A stretch of DNA of 64,000 bases from Promicromonospora umidemergens (GTDB lineage: Bacteria > Actinomycetota > Actinomycetes > Actinomycetales > Cellulomonadaceae). Position 1 is the first letter of the stretch; every line of letters begins with the position of its first letter. The stretch lies in contig NZ_JAMTCT010000001.1 in the NCBI RefSeq assembly GCF_024171995.1, positions 434,001 through 498,000 on the forward strand, written 5' to 3'. Positions 20,396-28,963 of the stretch are shown here, in pieces. Below the pieces are notes generated by a model that saw only the letters and a program-made list of their open reading frames with translations, did not search any database and was not told the DNA's origin. The position numbers were made by a program, and so were the translations under genes.

Positions 20396-21144
20396 GCGAG
20401 GCGCCAGGGTTCGACACGTACCGGCGCCAGCCGGACGCGCCTGCTCGGTCCGACGGCGCTCTCCCGCTCACCGCGGTCCTCGTCCGGCACGGGGTGACGC
20501 CGCTGACGGAGGCCGGCAGATACTCCGGGTCGGACGTCCCCGGTCCGCCACTGACCGCGCGCGGCCGGCTCCAGGCGGCGCAGGCCGCTGACGCGGTCTT
20601 CCGCATCGGACGCGCCGCGCGGACCGGAGCGGGTTCGACGGGCGGCATGCGCGGCGGCGGCCTCTGGCCGGACCTGCCGCGCCCGACAGCGCTCGTCGCC
20701 TCGCCGACCGCGCGCACGCAGGAGACGGCGACCGCCGTCGGACGGCGCCTCGGGCTGCACGTCGGCACCGAGGACCGGTTCGCCGAGTGCCGGTACGGGG
20801 AGTGGGAGGGGCTCACCGCGCCAGAGATCGAGCAGGGCTGGCCGGGCGAGCTGGCGCGGTGGCGCTCGACGGGCACCTTCGAGCCGCCGGGCGGCGAGTC
20901 CTACGCGCAGCTCGGTGCGCGTGTCTGGGACGGCCTCGCCGACCTGCTGGCCGGTGGTGTGGGCCGCACGGTCGTGGCGGTGGGGCACGTGGCGCAGATC
21001 CGGACCGCCGTCGGGCAGGCGCTGGGGGCGCCCGCCTCGCACTGGCCGCGGCTGCGGATCCCGCCGGCCTCCCTGTCGGTGGTGCGCCTGTGGGAGGACG
21101 GCTCCACCGAGGTGACCGCCGTGGGCGTGCCGACCGACGGCTGA
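20392..21144 (+). CDS. Histidine phosphatase family protein
   Basis: The 250-residue protein has the phosphoglycerate-mutase/acid-phosphatase fold, with the catalytic LVRHGVTPLTEAGRYSG, the second arginine region SPTARTQETA, ECRYGEWEG, and the second histidine in VVAVGHVAQIRT. In many actinomycetes the equivalent protein is fused to an N-terminal RNase HI domain; that domain is absent here. The substrate is not predictable. It is the last gene of the Nif3/zinc-ribbon operon and starts within the preceding stop codon. Confidence 0.88.
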   Translation: MSEAPGFDTYRRQPDAPARSDGALPLTAVLVRHGVTPLTEAGRYSGSDVPGPPLTARGRLQAAQAADAVFRIGRAARTGAGSTGGMRGGGLWPDLPRPTALVASPTARTQETATAVGRRLGLHVGTEDRFAECRYGEWEGLTAPEIEQGWPGELARWRSTGTFEPPGGESYAQLGARVWDGLADLLAGGVGRTVVAVGHVAQIRTAVGQALGAPASHWPRLRIPPASLSVVRLWEDGSTEVTAVGVPTDG

Positions 21145-21153
21145 GCTGCCGAC

Positions 21154-22395
21154 CTACTGCCGGGTGACCGGGCGGTCGCCCGATCGCTTGAGCGTTCCCC
21201 GGGCGAAGGCCGGAGCGAGGGGCACCAGCGCCAGCACCAGCACCGCGGGAAGGGCGAACCCGAGCCGGAGGTTGTCCGCCCCGACGAACCCCGTGAGCAC
21301 AGAGCCGAGCAGAGCGCCGACGTAGTTGAACTGGTTGAAGCGCGCGATGACGGTGTCCGTGCGGGCGCGGGCGGGCTCGGGGGCAGGGCCTGCGGGCGTT
21401 CCGGCGACCGGGGCGTTCGCCGTGCCTGCCGTGCCCGCCGCGATGCGTCCAGCGGCCGAGAAGCTGAGTGGCGCCACCAGGGCGACTGCCGCGCCGAGGA
21501 TCGTGAAGCCCACCACCGCGATCTGCCACGACGGCGCGAGCGCCACCAGGGCCAGCGCACCGCAGGCCATGACCGCCCCGACGCGGAGCAGCGGAGCCAC
21601 GCCGAACCGGGTCACGAGACGGCCGCCCGCCAGGCGCACGACGATCGAGGTCACGAGGTAGGGGAAGGTCGCGAGCGCGACGAGGTTGCCCGGGGCGTCG
21701 AACGAGCGAGCCAGGTAGACGGGTCCCCAGGCCGCTGCGGTGGTGTCGACCATGTAGAACACGACCAGCCCGGTGCCCACGAGCCAGATGGGTCGCCACT
21801 GGACCGGTCCGTCGCCCGCCGAGGCCCCCGGTGCGACTCGCGGCGCCGCCACGACGTGCGGAAGGAACGGTGCGAACGCGATCAGCATCGGGACCACCGC
21901 CACGAACGCTCCCACGGTGGGGGAGAGGTGCCCGGTCGCGAGCACCAGGACGGCGGCGCTGATGCCACCGGTGGTCCAGTAACCGTGCGACGACGGCAGG
22001 ATGGGCCGGCCGTACCTGTGCTCCAGGTCGACGCCCTGCATGTTGGTCGTGGCGTCGACCAGGCCCAGCGCGACCCCGTACACCGCGACCCCGCCCACGA
22101 AGACGCCGATCGCCGGCGCCAGCGTGATCGCGGGCACCGCCACGACCATCAGCGCGAGCCCGAGCCGGAGTGTGCCTGCGCTGCCGACGTTCCGCGCCGT
22201 GCGCTCCGCGACCAGGGACCCGACGCCGGCGAGCAGCACCATCATGAGCAGCAGCAGCGACAGGGCGACCTCGTCGAGACCCCAGCGCTCCAGGAACCGG
22301 GGCAGGCGGGTGGTGAGGCTGATGAAGACGAAGCCTTGCGCGAAGAACGCCGCTGCCACCGCGACTCGGGCGCCCGTCAGGCTGCGTGTCGTCAT
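21154..22395 (-). CDS. Major facilitator superfamily transporter
   Basis: The 413-residue protein has about twelve membrane helices with a longer cytoplasmic loop near the middle (about residues 195-215). Family-like arrangement is seen in GRPILPSSHGYWTTGGISAAV and LVTRFGVAPLLRVGAV. The overall pattern resembles YbjJ-type small-molecule exporters, but the substrate cannot be read. It is convergent with the histidine-phosphatase gene, with 9 bp between stops. Its promoter region holds the long inverted repeat at 22449-22522. Confidence 0.82.
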   Translation of the reverse strand: MTTRSLTGARVAVAAAFFAQGFVFISLTTRLPRFLERWGLDEVALSLLLLMMVLLAGVGSLVAERTARNVGSAGTLRLGLALMVVAVPAITLAPAIGVFVGGVAVYGVALGLVDATTNMQGVDLEHRYGRPILPSSHGYWTTGGISAAVLVLATGHLSPTVGAFVAVVPMLIAFAPFLPHVVAAPRVAPGASAGDGPVQWRPIWLVGTGLVVFYMVDTTAAAWGPVYLARSFDAPGNLVALATFPYLVTSIVVRLAGGRLVTRFGVAPLLRVGAVMACGALALVALAPSWQIAVVGFTILGAAVALVAPLSFSAAGRIAAGTAGTANAPVAGTPAGPAPEPARARTDTVIARFNQFNYVGALLGSVLTGFVGADNLRLGFALPAVLVLALVPLAPAFARGTLKRSGDRPVTRQ

Positions 22396-22448
22396 GACCG
22401 GTCATCCAACCGGTCGGTGGGCGCGTGCGCCAGGGTTCGGGGCCCGAC

Positions 22449-22522
22449 TCTCTCCTTCGAGGCCTAAGTTTCTTCGCTTTCAGACCCTCGAAAGCGAAGA
22501 AACTTAGGCCTCGAAGGAGAGA
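22449..22522. terminator. Perfect 33 bp inverted repeat (terminator-like)
   Basis: Arms 22449-22481 and 22490-22522 are perfectly complementary over 33 bp around the loop AGACCCTC. It starts five bases after the yaaA stop and lies 54 bp upstream of the MFS start, so it is placed as the yaaA terminator. The stem is unusually long and clearly richer in A and T than its surroundings. No T-run follows on either strand. A small mobile palindrome is the other possibility. Confidence 0.7.
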
Positions 22523-22526
22523 TGGC

Positions 22527-23354
22527 TCAGGCGAGCACGAGCTCCAGCGTCCGCGGGCCGCGTGGCCTGCCGTCCAGCAGGTTCGCCTCGATCAAGGTCT
22601 GGTCCCTGCCCGAGCCGATCTCGGTGAGCACGACGGAGCCCACCAGCTCCTGCGCGGCCTTGAGCACGTCCTCGCAGGTCCGGGCCTCGGGCTCCCGGCG
22701 TAGCAGGTGCCCGGCCAGCACGCCGCGCGTGTGCTTCGCGTTGTGCGACACCACGGTCCGCTTCCCGTCGGTCTCGCGCAGCACGCGCACCTCCACCCAT
22801 TCGGTGGCCCCGTCCCCGGTCGTCCGGGGTTTCCAGGCGGCGACATAGGTGGCTGACCGGCAGTCGACGACGACGTCGCCGGCCGCGCGCGCATCGAGGA
22901 CCTCTGCGAGGGCGGGCTTCCAGAACGTGGCGAGGCGGCCGACGTCGGGCAGGCCGACGCCCATGCTGAGCCGGTAGGCGGGGATGCGGTCACCGGGCGC
23001 GACGACTCCCCACAACCCCGAGAAGGTCAGCACGCTCGCCTGGGCGCGCTGCGCGGCGCCGTCGGGCAGCGTGGCCAGGCCGGCCGCCGCGTACAGGACA
23101 CCCGTGTACACCGTGGCAGCCGGGCCCGACGGCGCTTCGCGGAGCGCCGTGTTGCGCGCTACCTCGTCGGCGAGTCCTTCGCTGACCCCGAGGGCGGTGG
23201 TCGCGTCGGGCCTGGCGCTGACCCGAGCGAGATCGGCGAGGACCTGTTCGCGTCGCTCGGTGAGCTCCGGGTGGACCAGGGAGTCCATGTCGAGCGGGGC
23301 CGCGCCGTCGGGCGCCGGCGTCTTGCCCTCGGAGGGCGGGAGGAGCAACATCAC
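22527..23354 (-). CDS. yaaA: Peroxide stress protein YaaA (DUF328)
   Basis: The 275-residue protein opens with the family signature LLLPPSEGKTP and contains LTFSGLWGVVAPGDRIPAYRLSMG and VVSHNAKHTRGVLAGHLL. In E. coli, YaaA limits damage from free iron during peroxide stress and binds DNA. Start may be GTG at 23354 or ATG at 23351; the difference is one residue. It is divergent from the tautomerase gene, with 48 bp between. Confidence 0.9.
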   Translation of the reverse strand: MMLLLPPSEGKTPAPDGAAPLDMDSLVHPELTERREQVLADLARVSARPDATTALGVSEGLADEVARNTALREAPSGPAATVYTGVLYAAAGLATLPDGAAQRAQASVLTFSGLWGVVAPGDRIPAYRLSMGVGLPDVGRLATFWKPALAEVLDARAAGDVVVDCRSATYVAAWKPRTTGDGATEWVEVRVLRETDGKRTVVSHNAKHTRGVLAGHLLRREPEARTCEDVLKAAQELVGSVVLTEIGSGRDQTLIEANLLDGRPRGPRTLELVLA

Positions 23355-23402
23355 CCGCTCAGCCTAGTTTGCCGGGCGGGATGGCTCGGTAGGTTGGCGC
23401 AC

Positions 23403-23786
23403 ATGGCCCAGGTCAAGGTGTACGGAAACCGGTCGATATGGGGCGAGCGGCGTGCGGAGATCTCCGACGCGCTGCACGAGGCGCTCGTGCGCACCTGGCA
23501 GCTCCCGGCGGACAAGCGGTTCCACCGCTTCCTCCTCCTGGACGACGGCGACCTGGTCGCCCCGCGCTCGGACGCCTACCTCGTGGTCGAGATCGTCTGC
23601 TTCACCGGCCGCAGCCGCAAGGCCAAGCGCGCGCTCATCGCGGCGCTGTACGACGACGTCGCGCCGCACCTCGGACTGGCCGCCGACGACCTGGAGATCG
23701 TGATCCTGGAGAGCCCGCGCGAGAACTGGGGGATCCGGGGGATGTCGGGCGACGAGCTGGTGCTGGGCTACCGCGTCGACGTCTGA
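23403..23786 (+). CDS. Tautomerase-superfamily protein without N-terminal proline
   Basis: The 127-residue protein has the two beta-alpha-beta units of a fused tautomerase, with RAEISDALHEALVRTW, FHRFLLLDDGDLV and DLEIVILESPRENWGIRGM. The family uses an N-terminal proline, exposed by methionine removal, as catalytic base. Here the second residue is alanine (MAQVKVYG), so classical chemistry is not expected. A TAGGTT box seven bases before the ATG points to leaderless expression from that exact start. RNase P RNA follows directly. Confidence 0.75.
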   Translation: MAQVKVYGNRSIWGERRAEISDALHEALVRTWQLPADKRFHRFLLLDDGDLVAPRSDAYLVVEIVCFTGRSRKAKRALIAALYDDVAPHLGLAADDLEIVILESPRENWGIRGMSGDELVLGYRVDV

Positions 23787-23822
23787 CAGGCGGTGCGACC
23801 ACTTGGCGGTACTCTTCTACCT

Positions 23823-24227
23823 GCGGACGAGTCGGTCGGACGGTCGCGTTGGGTGCCCTCGGGCGCCCGCCGAGGAACGTCCGGGCTCCACAGGGCAAGG
23901 TGGTGGTTAACAGCCACCCGGGGTGACCCGCGGGACAGTGCCACAGAAAACAGACCGCCCCTGGTCTCAGGACCGGGGGTAAGGGTGAAACGGTGGTGTA
24001 AGAGACCACCAGCGCTGCCGGTGACGGTAGCGGCTAGGTAAACCCCACCTGGAGCAAGGTCAGACAGACTGTGTTTGAGGGCGGCCCGCCCGATTCTCTT
24101 CTGAGAAGCACAGTTGGGTAGACCGCTCGAGCCCTGCGGCAACGCAGGGCCTAGATGGATGGCCGTCGCCCGCGCTGGGGTAACCCGGCGCGGGAACAGA
24201 ACCCGGCGTACAGACCGGCTCGTCCGC
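23823..24227 (+). ncRNA. rnpB: RNase P RNA (type A)
   Basis: The universally conserved RNase P core elements are present in order: GAGGAACGTCCGGGCTCC (P4 5' strand region), CAGTGCCACAGAAAACAGAC, AAACGGTGGTGTAAGAGACC, and the 3' CCGGCGTACAGACCGGCTC. The two ends pair as CGGACGAG with CTCGTCCG (helix P1), which sets the boundaries. A TACTCT box at 23810-23815 is a fitting minus-10, and four T follow the 3' end. The RNA matures tRNA 5' ends. Its 3' end doubles as the attachment site of the island downstream. Confidence 0.95.
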
Positions 24228-24254
24228 TTTTAAGGCCCTGACCTGCATCGGAGC
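24198..24254 (+). repeat. Left direct repeat (attL-like) overlapping the rnpB 3' end
   Basis: The last 30 bases of rnpB and the 27 bases after it recur at 29592-29647 with about five differences. A broken tyrosine integrase lies directly beside it. Integration into the 3' end of a conserved RNA gene, leaving that gene intact, is typical for such elements. The enclosed island would be about 5.4 kb. Confidence 0.75.
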
Positions 24255-24296
24255 ACCAGTCGGAGGCTTCCAGGCGCGAGATCACGTTCGCAGTTG

Positions 24297-24612
24297 CGCC
24301 ATGGTCGCCTGGCCTGAAGGCCGTGGTGATACCAGTAGGTGTCCAGGGTCTCACTCGCGTCCTTGTGGCCCAGTCGTGCCTGAACCGCCTTGACGGACGC
24401 GCCGTGGCGGATGCGCGGGCTCGCGTAGTAGTGACGCAGATCGTGGAAGTCGACTGGATGTCCTCGGAGTCGATCGGGGCTAGCGGCAGGTGTCCCAACC
24501 GTGGGTAGGTTCGGATCTCAAGAACCACGTCGACCTGGTCCTCTGTGTTGCCGCGATGGACCTGGAGCGTCCGCCAGTGCTCGGCGTGCTCCTTGAACGT
24601 GAACTTTCCGGC
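24297..24612 (-). pseudogene. Tyrosine integrase remnant with internal deletion
   Basis: Reading leftwards, 24612 to about 24456 encodes an integrase N-terminal SAM-like domain (KFTFKEHAEHWRTL, RTYPRLGHLPLAPI). It is joined out of frame, near 24455, to the C-terminal catalytic end (HDLRHYYASPRIRHG, VQARLGHKDASETLDTYW). Box II HxxR, the second histidine and the tyrosine are visible, but the middle about 150 residues with the first catalytic arginine are gone. The enzyme is dead. It sits next to the rnpB attachment repeat, as the integrase of the original element would. Confidence 0.8.
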
Positions 24613-24669
24613 GTCCGGGTCGACGGGTCGCCGTCTCCAGACCGCCAGGACGACGGTCGCCGCGAGTTC

Positions 24670-24723
24670 CGGTCCAGCACCTCGCTCGGGCCGACCGGAA
24701 TGCTGACGATCGTCTCGGGCGCG
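24670..24723 (-). pseudogene. Duplicated scrap of the crotonase domain
   Basis: These 54 bp match 25080-25133 within the P450-crotonase gene, with about six differences, and encode TIVSIPVGPSEVLDR compared with TVVSIPVGPSEVLDR. No longer homologous frame surrounds them. It looks like the residue of a tandem copy that has been deleted. Confidence 0.7.
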
Positions 24724-24748
24724 GGGCCAGCATTGTCGCTGGCCCCGC
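24721..24748 (-). terminator. Terminator hairpin of the P450-crotonase gene
   Basis: GCGGGGCCAGC (24721-24731) pairs perfectly with 24738-24748 around a six-base loop. It lies 25 bp past the stop codon of the minus-strand fusion gene, where a terminator is expected. Confidence 0.7.
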
Positions 24749-24772
24749 CGGCCTTTCGTCGACGAGGAGTCG

Positions 24773-26878
24773 CTACCTCGCGTTGCCAAGGGTGATCCGG
24801 CGCCGCAGGGCCTGGGCTAGTGGTGCTTCCCACACGTCGGTGCCCTCCGTCGGATCGGGACCGTCGTGCGGAAGCCGGGCCATCGTCTGCTTGGTGACGC
24901 GGATGGCCTCCCGGTCGCGCCGGGCGATGCGCCGGGCCAGGCGCTTGGCCTCGGCCCACACGTTCTCGGTCGGGACGACGGATTGCACGAGCCCGCCCTC
25001 CAGCGCCTCCTGGGCGTTGAGGGCATCGCCGAGCAGCAGCATCGCGCGGGTCCAGCCGGAACCGATCTCGGCGACCAGGCGGTCCAGCACCTCGCTCGGA
25101 CCCACCGGGATGCTGACGACCGTCTCGGGCGCGCGGAACCGTGCGTCCTCGGCGGCCACGCGCAGGTCGCTCGCGACCGCCAGCCCGAGCCCTGTTCCGG
25201 CGACGTTGCCGTGCAGCGCCGCGACTGTCACCGCCGGGCAGGTGCGCCAGGCGCGCAGCACCTCGTCGCTGAGCTCGACGAGGTTCCGGTAGCCGTCGGG
25301 GTCGTTGGTGGCGAGCTGGGCGAGCTCGTCCAGGTCGCCGCCTATGCAGAAGTGGCGCCCTTCGGCGCGCAGCACGACGGCGGCGACGTCGTCGGGCAGC
25401 GTCGTGAGCACGTCGCCCAGGGCGGTCAGCGTCGCTCGGTCGAGCCGGTTGTCGCCGTCGGGCCGCGTGAGGGTCACCACCAGCACGGCGTCCTCGCGGT
25501 CGACCACGACGGGTCCGGCGGCGGACGCGCTCTCACCAGCAACCACCGCCGCACCAGCACCCACCGCCGCACCAGCACCCGCGGTCGCGGCTGGACGGGG
25601 TCGCCGCCGTACCGGCACCGAACGCGTTCCGCGGAAGGCTAGGGTCTCGTCGTAGCCCACTGGCCCGGCGAGCTCGAGATCGAACCGCTGCAGCACCTCG
25701 GGGAACAGTGTCGTCGCTTCCAGACGGGCCAGCGGCGCGCCTAGGCAGTAGTGCATGCCCACGCCGAAGGCGAGGTTGCGGCGAGGCGGGCGCGAGAGGT
25801 TCAGGTCGTGCGGCGAGTCGTAGGCGTCGGGGTCGTGGTTGGCCGCGGCGACCACGGCGTGCACGATCTGCCCGGCTGTCACCGGGATGCCGCCCGGCAG
25901 CTCCGTGTCCTGCGCTGCGTACCGGGTCATGAGCTGTACGGGCGATACGAAGCGGACCAGCTCCTCGACGGCGCCGTGCACGGCTTCCGGGTGCTCGAGC
26001 ATCCACGTGGCCTGGTCGGGCCGGCGCAGGAGCTGCACCACGCCGTCGGACAGCAGGGACGTCGTCGTCTCGAGGCCCGCCTCGATCATGACGTTGAGCT
26101 GGGAGCCGGCCACCGCGCGCACCGCGGGGTCGGTCTCTGTGTCGAGCCACTCTCCCAGCGGGGAGTCCTCCGGGAGGCGGGGTCTGGGCTGGGCTACGAG
26201 CTGTTCCCAGTACGCGTTCCACAGCTTGCCCGCGCGGTCGGCCTGCACCATCCGCGCCTTGCTCGGCGCGAGGTCGTGCACGTTCGAGAGCATGCGGCTC
26301 ATCTCGCACAGCAGCGGGATGTCCTCGCGCGGCAGCCCGAGAACGATGCAGAGCACCGCCATGGGCAGCCGGTCGCCGACCAGGGCCCCGAAGTCCGCCT
26401 CGCCGTCGGCGCGCAGCACCGCATCGAACCGGTCGAGGTACTCGTGGACGGTCTGGACGATCTGCGGTGTGAGGTCAGCGACCGACTGCGGCGAGACGAA
26501 CGAGCCAAGGCTGCGGCGCAGCCCGGCGTGCCCGGGCGGGTTGGTGCCGAGCGCGGAGTCGTGCAGGAACTTCAGGCCCGGGTGCTGCACCCACGTCGGC
26601 TGGCGCGCGGTGCGCCAGGCGGCGTCCACGGTGCGCCAGCCGGATCCGCTGAGCACCTCGTGGCTCGCGCCGTGCGAGGTGACCATCCAGGCTCCCCACG
26701 GCATGCGTACCGCCGGGCCCATGGCCCGCAGCTCGTCGTAGACGGCGTGGGGGTCGGCGCGCCCTTCGGGCGTGCTCAGGTGCCGGATCAGCTTGGTCAC
26801 GCGGCGGCGGGACTCGCGGTCCGAACTAGCTGCGACGGCGTCTGTCGTCTTTCGGGATCTACCGGTGTGGTCAGGCAC
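24773..26878 (-). CDS. Cytochrome P450 fused to an enoyl-CoA hydratase/isomerase (crotonase) domain
   Basis: The 701-residue protein joins two enzymes. Residues about 15-425 are a bacterial P450: I-helix region IEAGLETTTSLLSDG, K-helix EELVR (ExxR intact), and the heme loop FGVGMHYCLGAPLARLE with the cysteine ligand. An alanine/glycine linker with an 18 bp repeat (about 25541-25580) leads to a crotonase domain at about 454-701, with HFCIGGDLDEL and HGNVAGTGLGLAVASDL forming the oxyanion-hole regions. I start at the GTG at 26878 because AGAGGAG lies just upstream; an ATG at 26908 has a weak site. The fusion suggests oxidation and hydration or isomerisation of one acyl-thioester substrate, a product yet unknown. 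Confidence 0.85.
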   Translation of the reverse strand: MPDHTGRSRKTTDAVAASSDRESRRRVTKLIRHLSTPEGRADPHAVYDELRAMGPAVRMPWGAWMVTSHGASHEVLSGSGWRTVDAAWRTARQPTWVQHPGLKFLHDSALGTNPPGHAGLRRSLGSFVSPQSVADLTPQIVQTVHEYLDRFDAVLRADGEADFGALVGDRLPMAVLCIVLGLPREDIPLLCEMSRMLSNVHDLAPSKARMVQADRAGKLWNAYWEQLVAQPRPRLPEDSPLGEWLDTETDPAVRAVAGSQLNVMIEAGLETTTSLLSDGVVQLLRRPDQATWMLEHPEAVHGAVEELVRFVSPVQLMTRYAAQDTELPGGIPVTAGQIVHAVVAAANHDPDAYDSPHDLNLSRPPRRNLAFGVGMHYCLGAPLARLEATTLFPEVLQRFDLELAGPVGYDETLAFRGTRSVPVRRRPRPAATAGAGAAVGAGAAVVAGESASAAGPVVVDREDAVLVVTLTRPDGDNRLDRATLTALGDVLTTLPDDVAAVVLRAEGRHFCIGGDLDELAQLATNDPDGYRNLVELSDEVLRAWRTCPAVTVAALHGNVAGTGLGLAVASDLRVAAEDARFRAPETVVSIPVGPSEVLDRLVAEIGSGWTRAMLLLGDALNAQEALEGGLVQSVVPTENVWAEAKRLARRIARRDREAIRVTKQTMARLPHDGPDPTEGTDVWEAPLAQALRRRITLGNAR

Positions 26879-27115
26879 TGGGGGCTCCTCTTTTAGCCAA
26901 GACACCATCTCGTCTGCCGACGGACAACCTGAACCATAACGTGCATACCAGGCAGAACATTCAACTCTTGCGGGTCGCCGTGTGACCAGTACGTAAAGAA
27001 GTGACTATGAGACAGCCATGTGACGGTTCGGGCAGTCTTGTGCGCCGTTGGCGCAACCCGGTAGCCTCGGCAACCGCCTGCCACGCCGACCCCGGTCTCG
27101 AAGACCCTCTGTCGG

Positions 27116-27265
27116 CTCATCACGAACGACACCGTCATTGCCGGGTCGGTCGGCGGAGAGGTGCGACGCCTCGGGGAGGCTGCGGTGGACGAGGTCGAGT
27201 CCTGGGTGCGCACCGGGACGTCCCGTACGCCGGTGCACCCGGAGACCCTCGCCAGCACGGCCTGA
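27116..27265 (+). pseudogene. C-terminal relic of a D-2-hydroxyacid dehydrogenase-like gene
   Basis: The frame ending in TGA at 27265 reads [20 protein letters not shown] and then [11 protein letters not shown]. This resembles the last helix region of actinobacterial hydroxyacid dehydrogenases, which follows the PHIAGS motif. Nothing of the catalytic or NAD domain is left upstream. No start or ribosome site is present, so I call it a relic. Confidence 0.5.
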
Positions 27266-27299
27266 GTCCCCCAGCCGCTGGTGCTCGTCCCGAGCATCG

Positions 27300-27407
27300 G
27301 TAGATCGAGTCGCCAACATCCTCGACGAGGCACGCTGGAACCTCGAGTTCATGCTCAGGATGCAGGTCCCCGACGGCGAACCCCGCGCGGGCATGGCGCA
27401 CGAAGAC
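27300..27407 (+). pseudogene. Fragment of a family 9 glycoside hydrolase (cellulase)
   Basis: The frame reads [20 protein letters not shown] and then [11 protein letters not shown], which matches the conserved ILDEARWxxxFLLxMQV stretch of GH9 endoglucanases. Homology stops after about 36 residues and the rest of the gene is missing. It shows that the lineage or a donor carried cellulases. Confidence 0.65.
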
Positions 27408-27459
27408 TTGCGTGAACGGCAAGGCGCACGTCGATGCCGTCTGACGCTCCAGGGGCAGG

Positions 27460-28692
27460 TCAGACGCGGGCAGGCGTGCGGGCGGCCTGGCGCTCGGGAG
27501 TGAACGTCACCGGCAGCGTGGACGGGTAGCGCGACCACGGCGATGGCGCCCACTTCACCACCGGGTCGGTGAGCCTCAGGTCGAGCCGCTCCATGAGGCT
27601 CTCCACCGCGATCTTGACCACGAGCCGCCCGGGGCGCTTGGCGGGGCACGCGTGCGGCCCGACGCCGAAGGACAGGTGCGACCGGTTGCCCGCCTCGAAG
27701 AGGTCGTCGCTGGTGCGTACCCGCGGGTCGTTGTTCGCGGCGGCCACGCCCATCACTATCGCGTCGCCGGCGCGGATCCGCGCCGTGCCGAGGGTGCAGT
27801 CGGTCACGGCGTACCGGGCGGGCAGGTTCGCCACGGGCGGCTCGCTCCACAACGTCTCGTCCATCGCGTCGTCCAGCCCGCGGCGCACGCCCGTGACGCG
27901 GCCGGTGTACCGGGGGTCGGTGAGCATGCGGCGAAGTGTGGCCGCGATCCAGGTCACGAGCATCTCGTTCGCCGCACAGATCGCGATCACCATCGAGTGC
28001 ACGATCTCCGTGTCGTCCTCGAAACTCGGGTGCTCGATGAAGCTGGCGGTCAGGTTCGGGCCTGGCTCCGCCCGGGTCGCGATGACGTGGTCCAGCACGA
28101 TCTGGTCCATCCGGACCAGGGCTGACACGGGATCGCCGCCGTGCCCGAAGATCTCGCTCGCGCAGCGCAGCAGGTCGAACCCCTGCCGCTCGTCGAACCC
28201 GAACATGCCCGACACCGCCAGGAATGACACCGCCGCCGCATACTCGCCCATCAGGTCCGCACTGCCCTTGGCGGCGAACGAGTCGATGAGCCGGGCGCAG
28301 ACGACGCGCACGAGCGCTGCCGTCCGGACCTCGTCCATGTCGGCGAACGCCTCGTCCACCGGGAGCCGCAGCCGCCGGTGCTCCGCGCCGTCCGAGAAGT
28401 ACAGGTTCCGCCGTCCGGTCGGGGACAGGATGGCGTGCAGGTTCGACTGAGGTGGTAGCTGCTCTCTCCAGTGCCGTGGGTTCCGGGCGAAGACGCTCTC
28501 GGTGCGCATCACCTCCATGACCTCGGCGTGCCCCAGCACGAGCCAGCCCGGTACGCCTGGCTCCAGATCCACGGGGGCCACCGGCCCCCACTGGTCCTGC
28601 AGCTTGCGCAGTGCCGCAGTCATGTCCTCTGCACCGGTCAGGTCCACCAGCGACACCCGGCCCCCGCTCCGCTGCGGTTCCAGGTCAGGCAT
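27460..28692 (-). CDS. Cytochrome P450 lacking the ExxR arginine (CYP157-like)
   Basis: The 410-residue P450 has the heme-binding loop [20 protein letters not shown] with the cysteine ligand. The K-helix motif normally ExxR reads DETLW, so the arginine is replaced by tryptophan. The same kind of change is known from the CYP157 family of Streptomyces conservons, and the heme loop PHACPAKRP also resembles that group. I start at the ATG at 28692 because a GATAATTT promoter-like box lies too close to the ATG at 28716, and GGAG precedes 28692; the longer start cannot be excluded. No ferredoxin is adjacent. Confidence 0.82.
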   Translation of the reverse strand: MPDLEPQRSGGRVSLVDLTGAEDMTAALRKLQDQWGPVAPVDLEPGVPGWLVLGHAEVMEVMRTESVFARNPRHWREQLPPQSNLHAILSPTGRRNLYFSDGAEHRRLRLPVDEAFADMDEVRTAALVRVVCARLIDSFAAKGSADLMGEYAAAVSFLAVSGMFGFDERQGFDLLRCASEIFGHGGDPVSALVRMDQIVLDHVIATRAEPGPNLTASFIEHPSFEDDTEIVHSMVIAICAANEMLVTWIAATLRRMLTDPRYTGRVTGVRRGLDDAMDETLWSEPPVANLPARYAVTDCTLGTARIRAGDAIVMGVAAANNDPRVRTSDDLFEAGNRSHLSFGVGPHACPAKRPGRLVVKIAVESLMERLDLRLTDPVVKWAPSPWSRYPSTLPVTFTPERQAARTPARV

Positions 28693-28963
28693 GCCACTCC
28701 ACCCGTCGACATTCATCTAAATTATCCACCGAAATCTGGGGCGACCTGCGTAGACGCCCGATCAGGCGTTTCTATCACGGGCAGCAGAGAACACGAAACA
28801 CGCGGCGTTCTTCCCCACGGCGGCCAGGTCCGGGCTCATCGTCGTCGCGAACGCCAGCACCCGGAACGCCTCTCGCGAGACCCACGCTCTGCTCATGACC
28901 GCTCAGTGCCAGCTCGACCCCATCCTGTGGTGACCTGCTGTCCGCTCCGGTAGAACGATCGCT

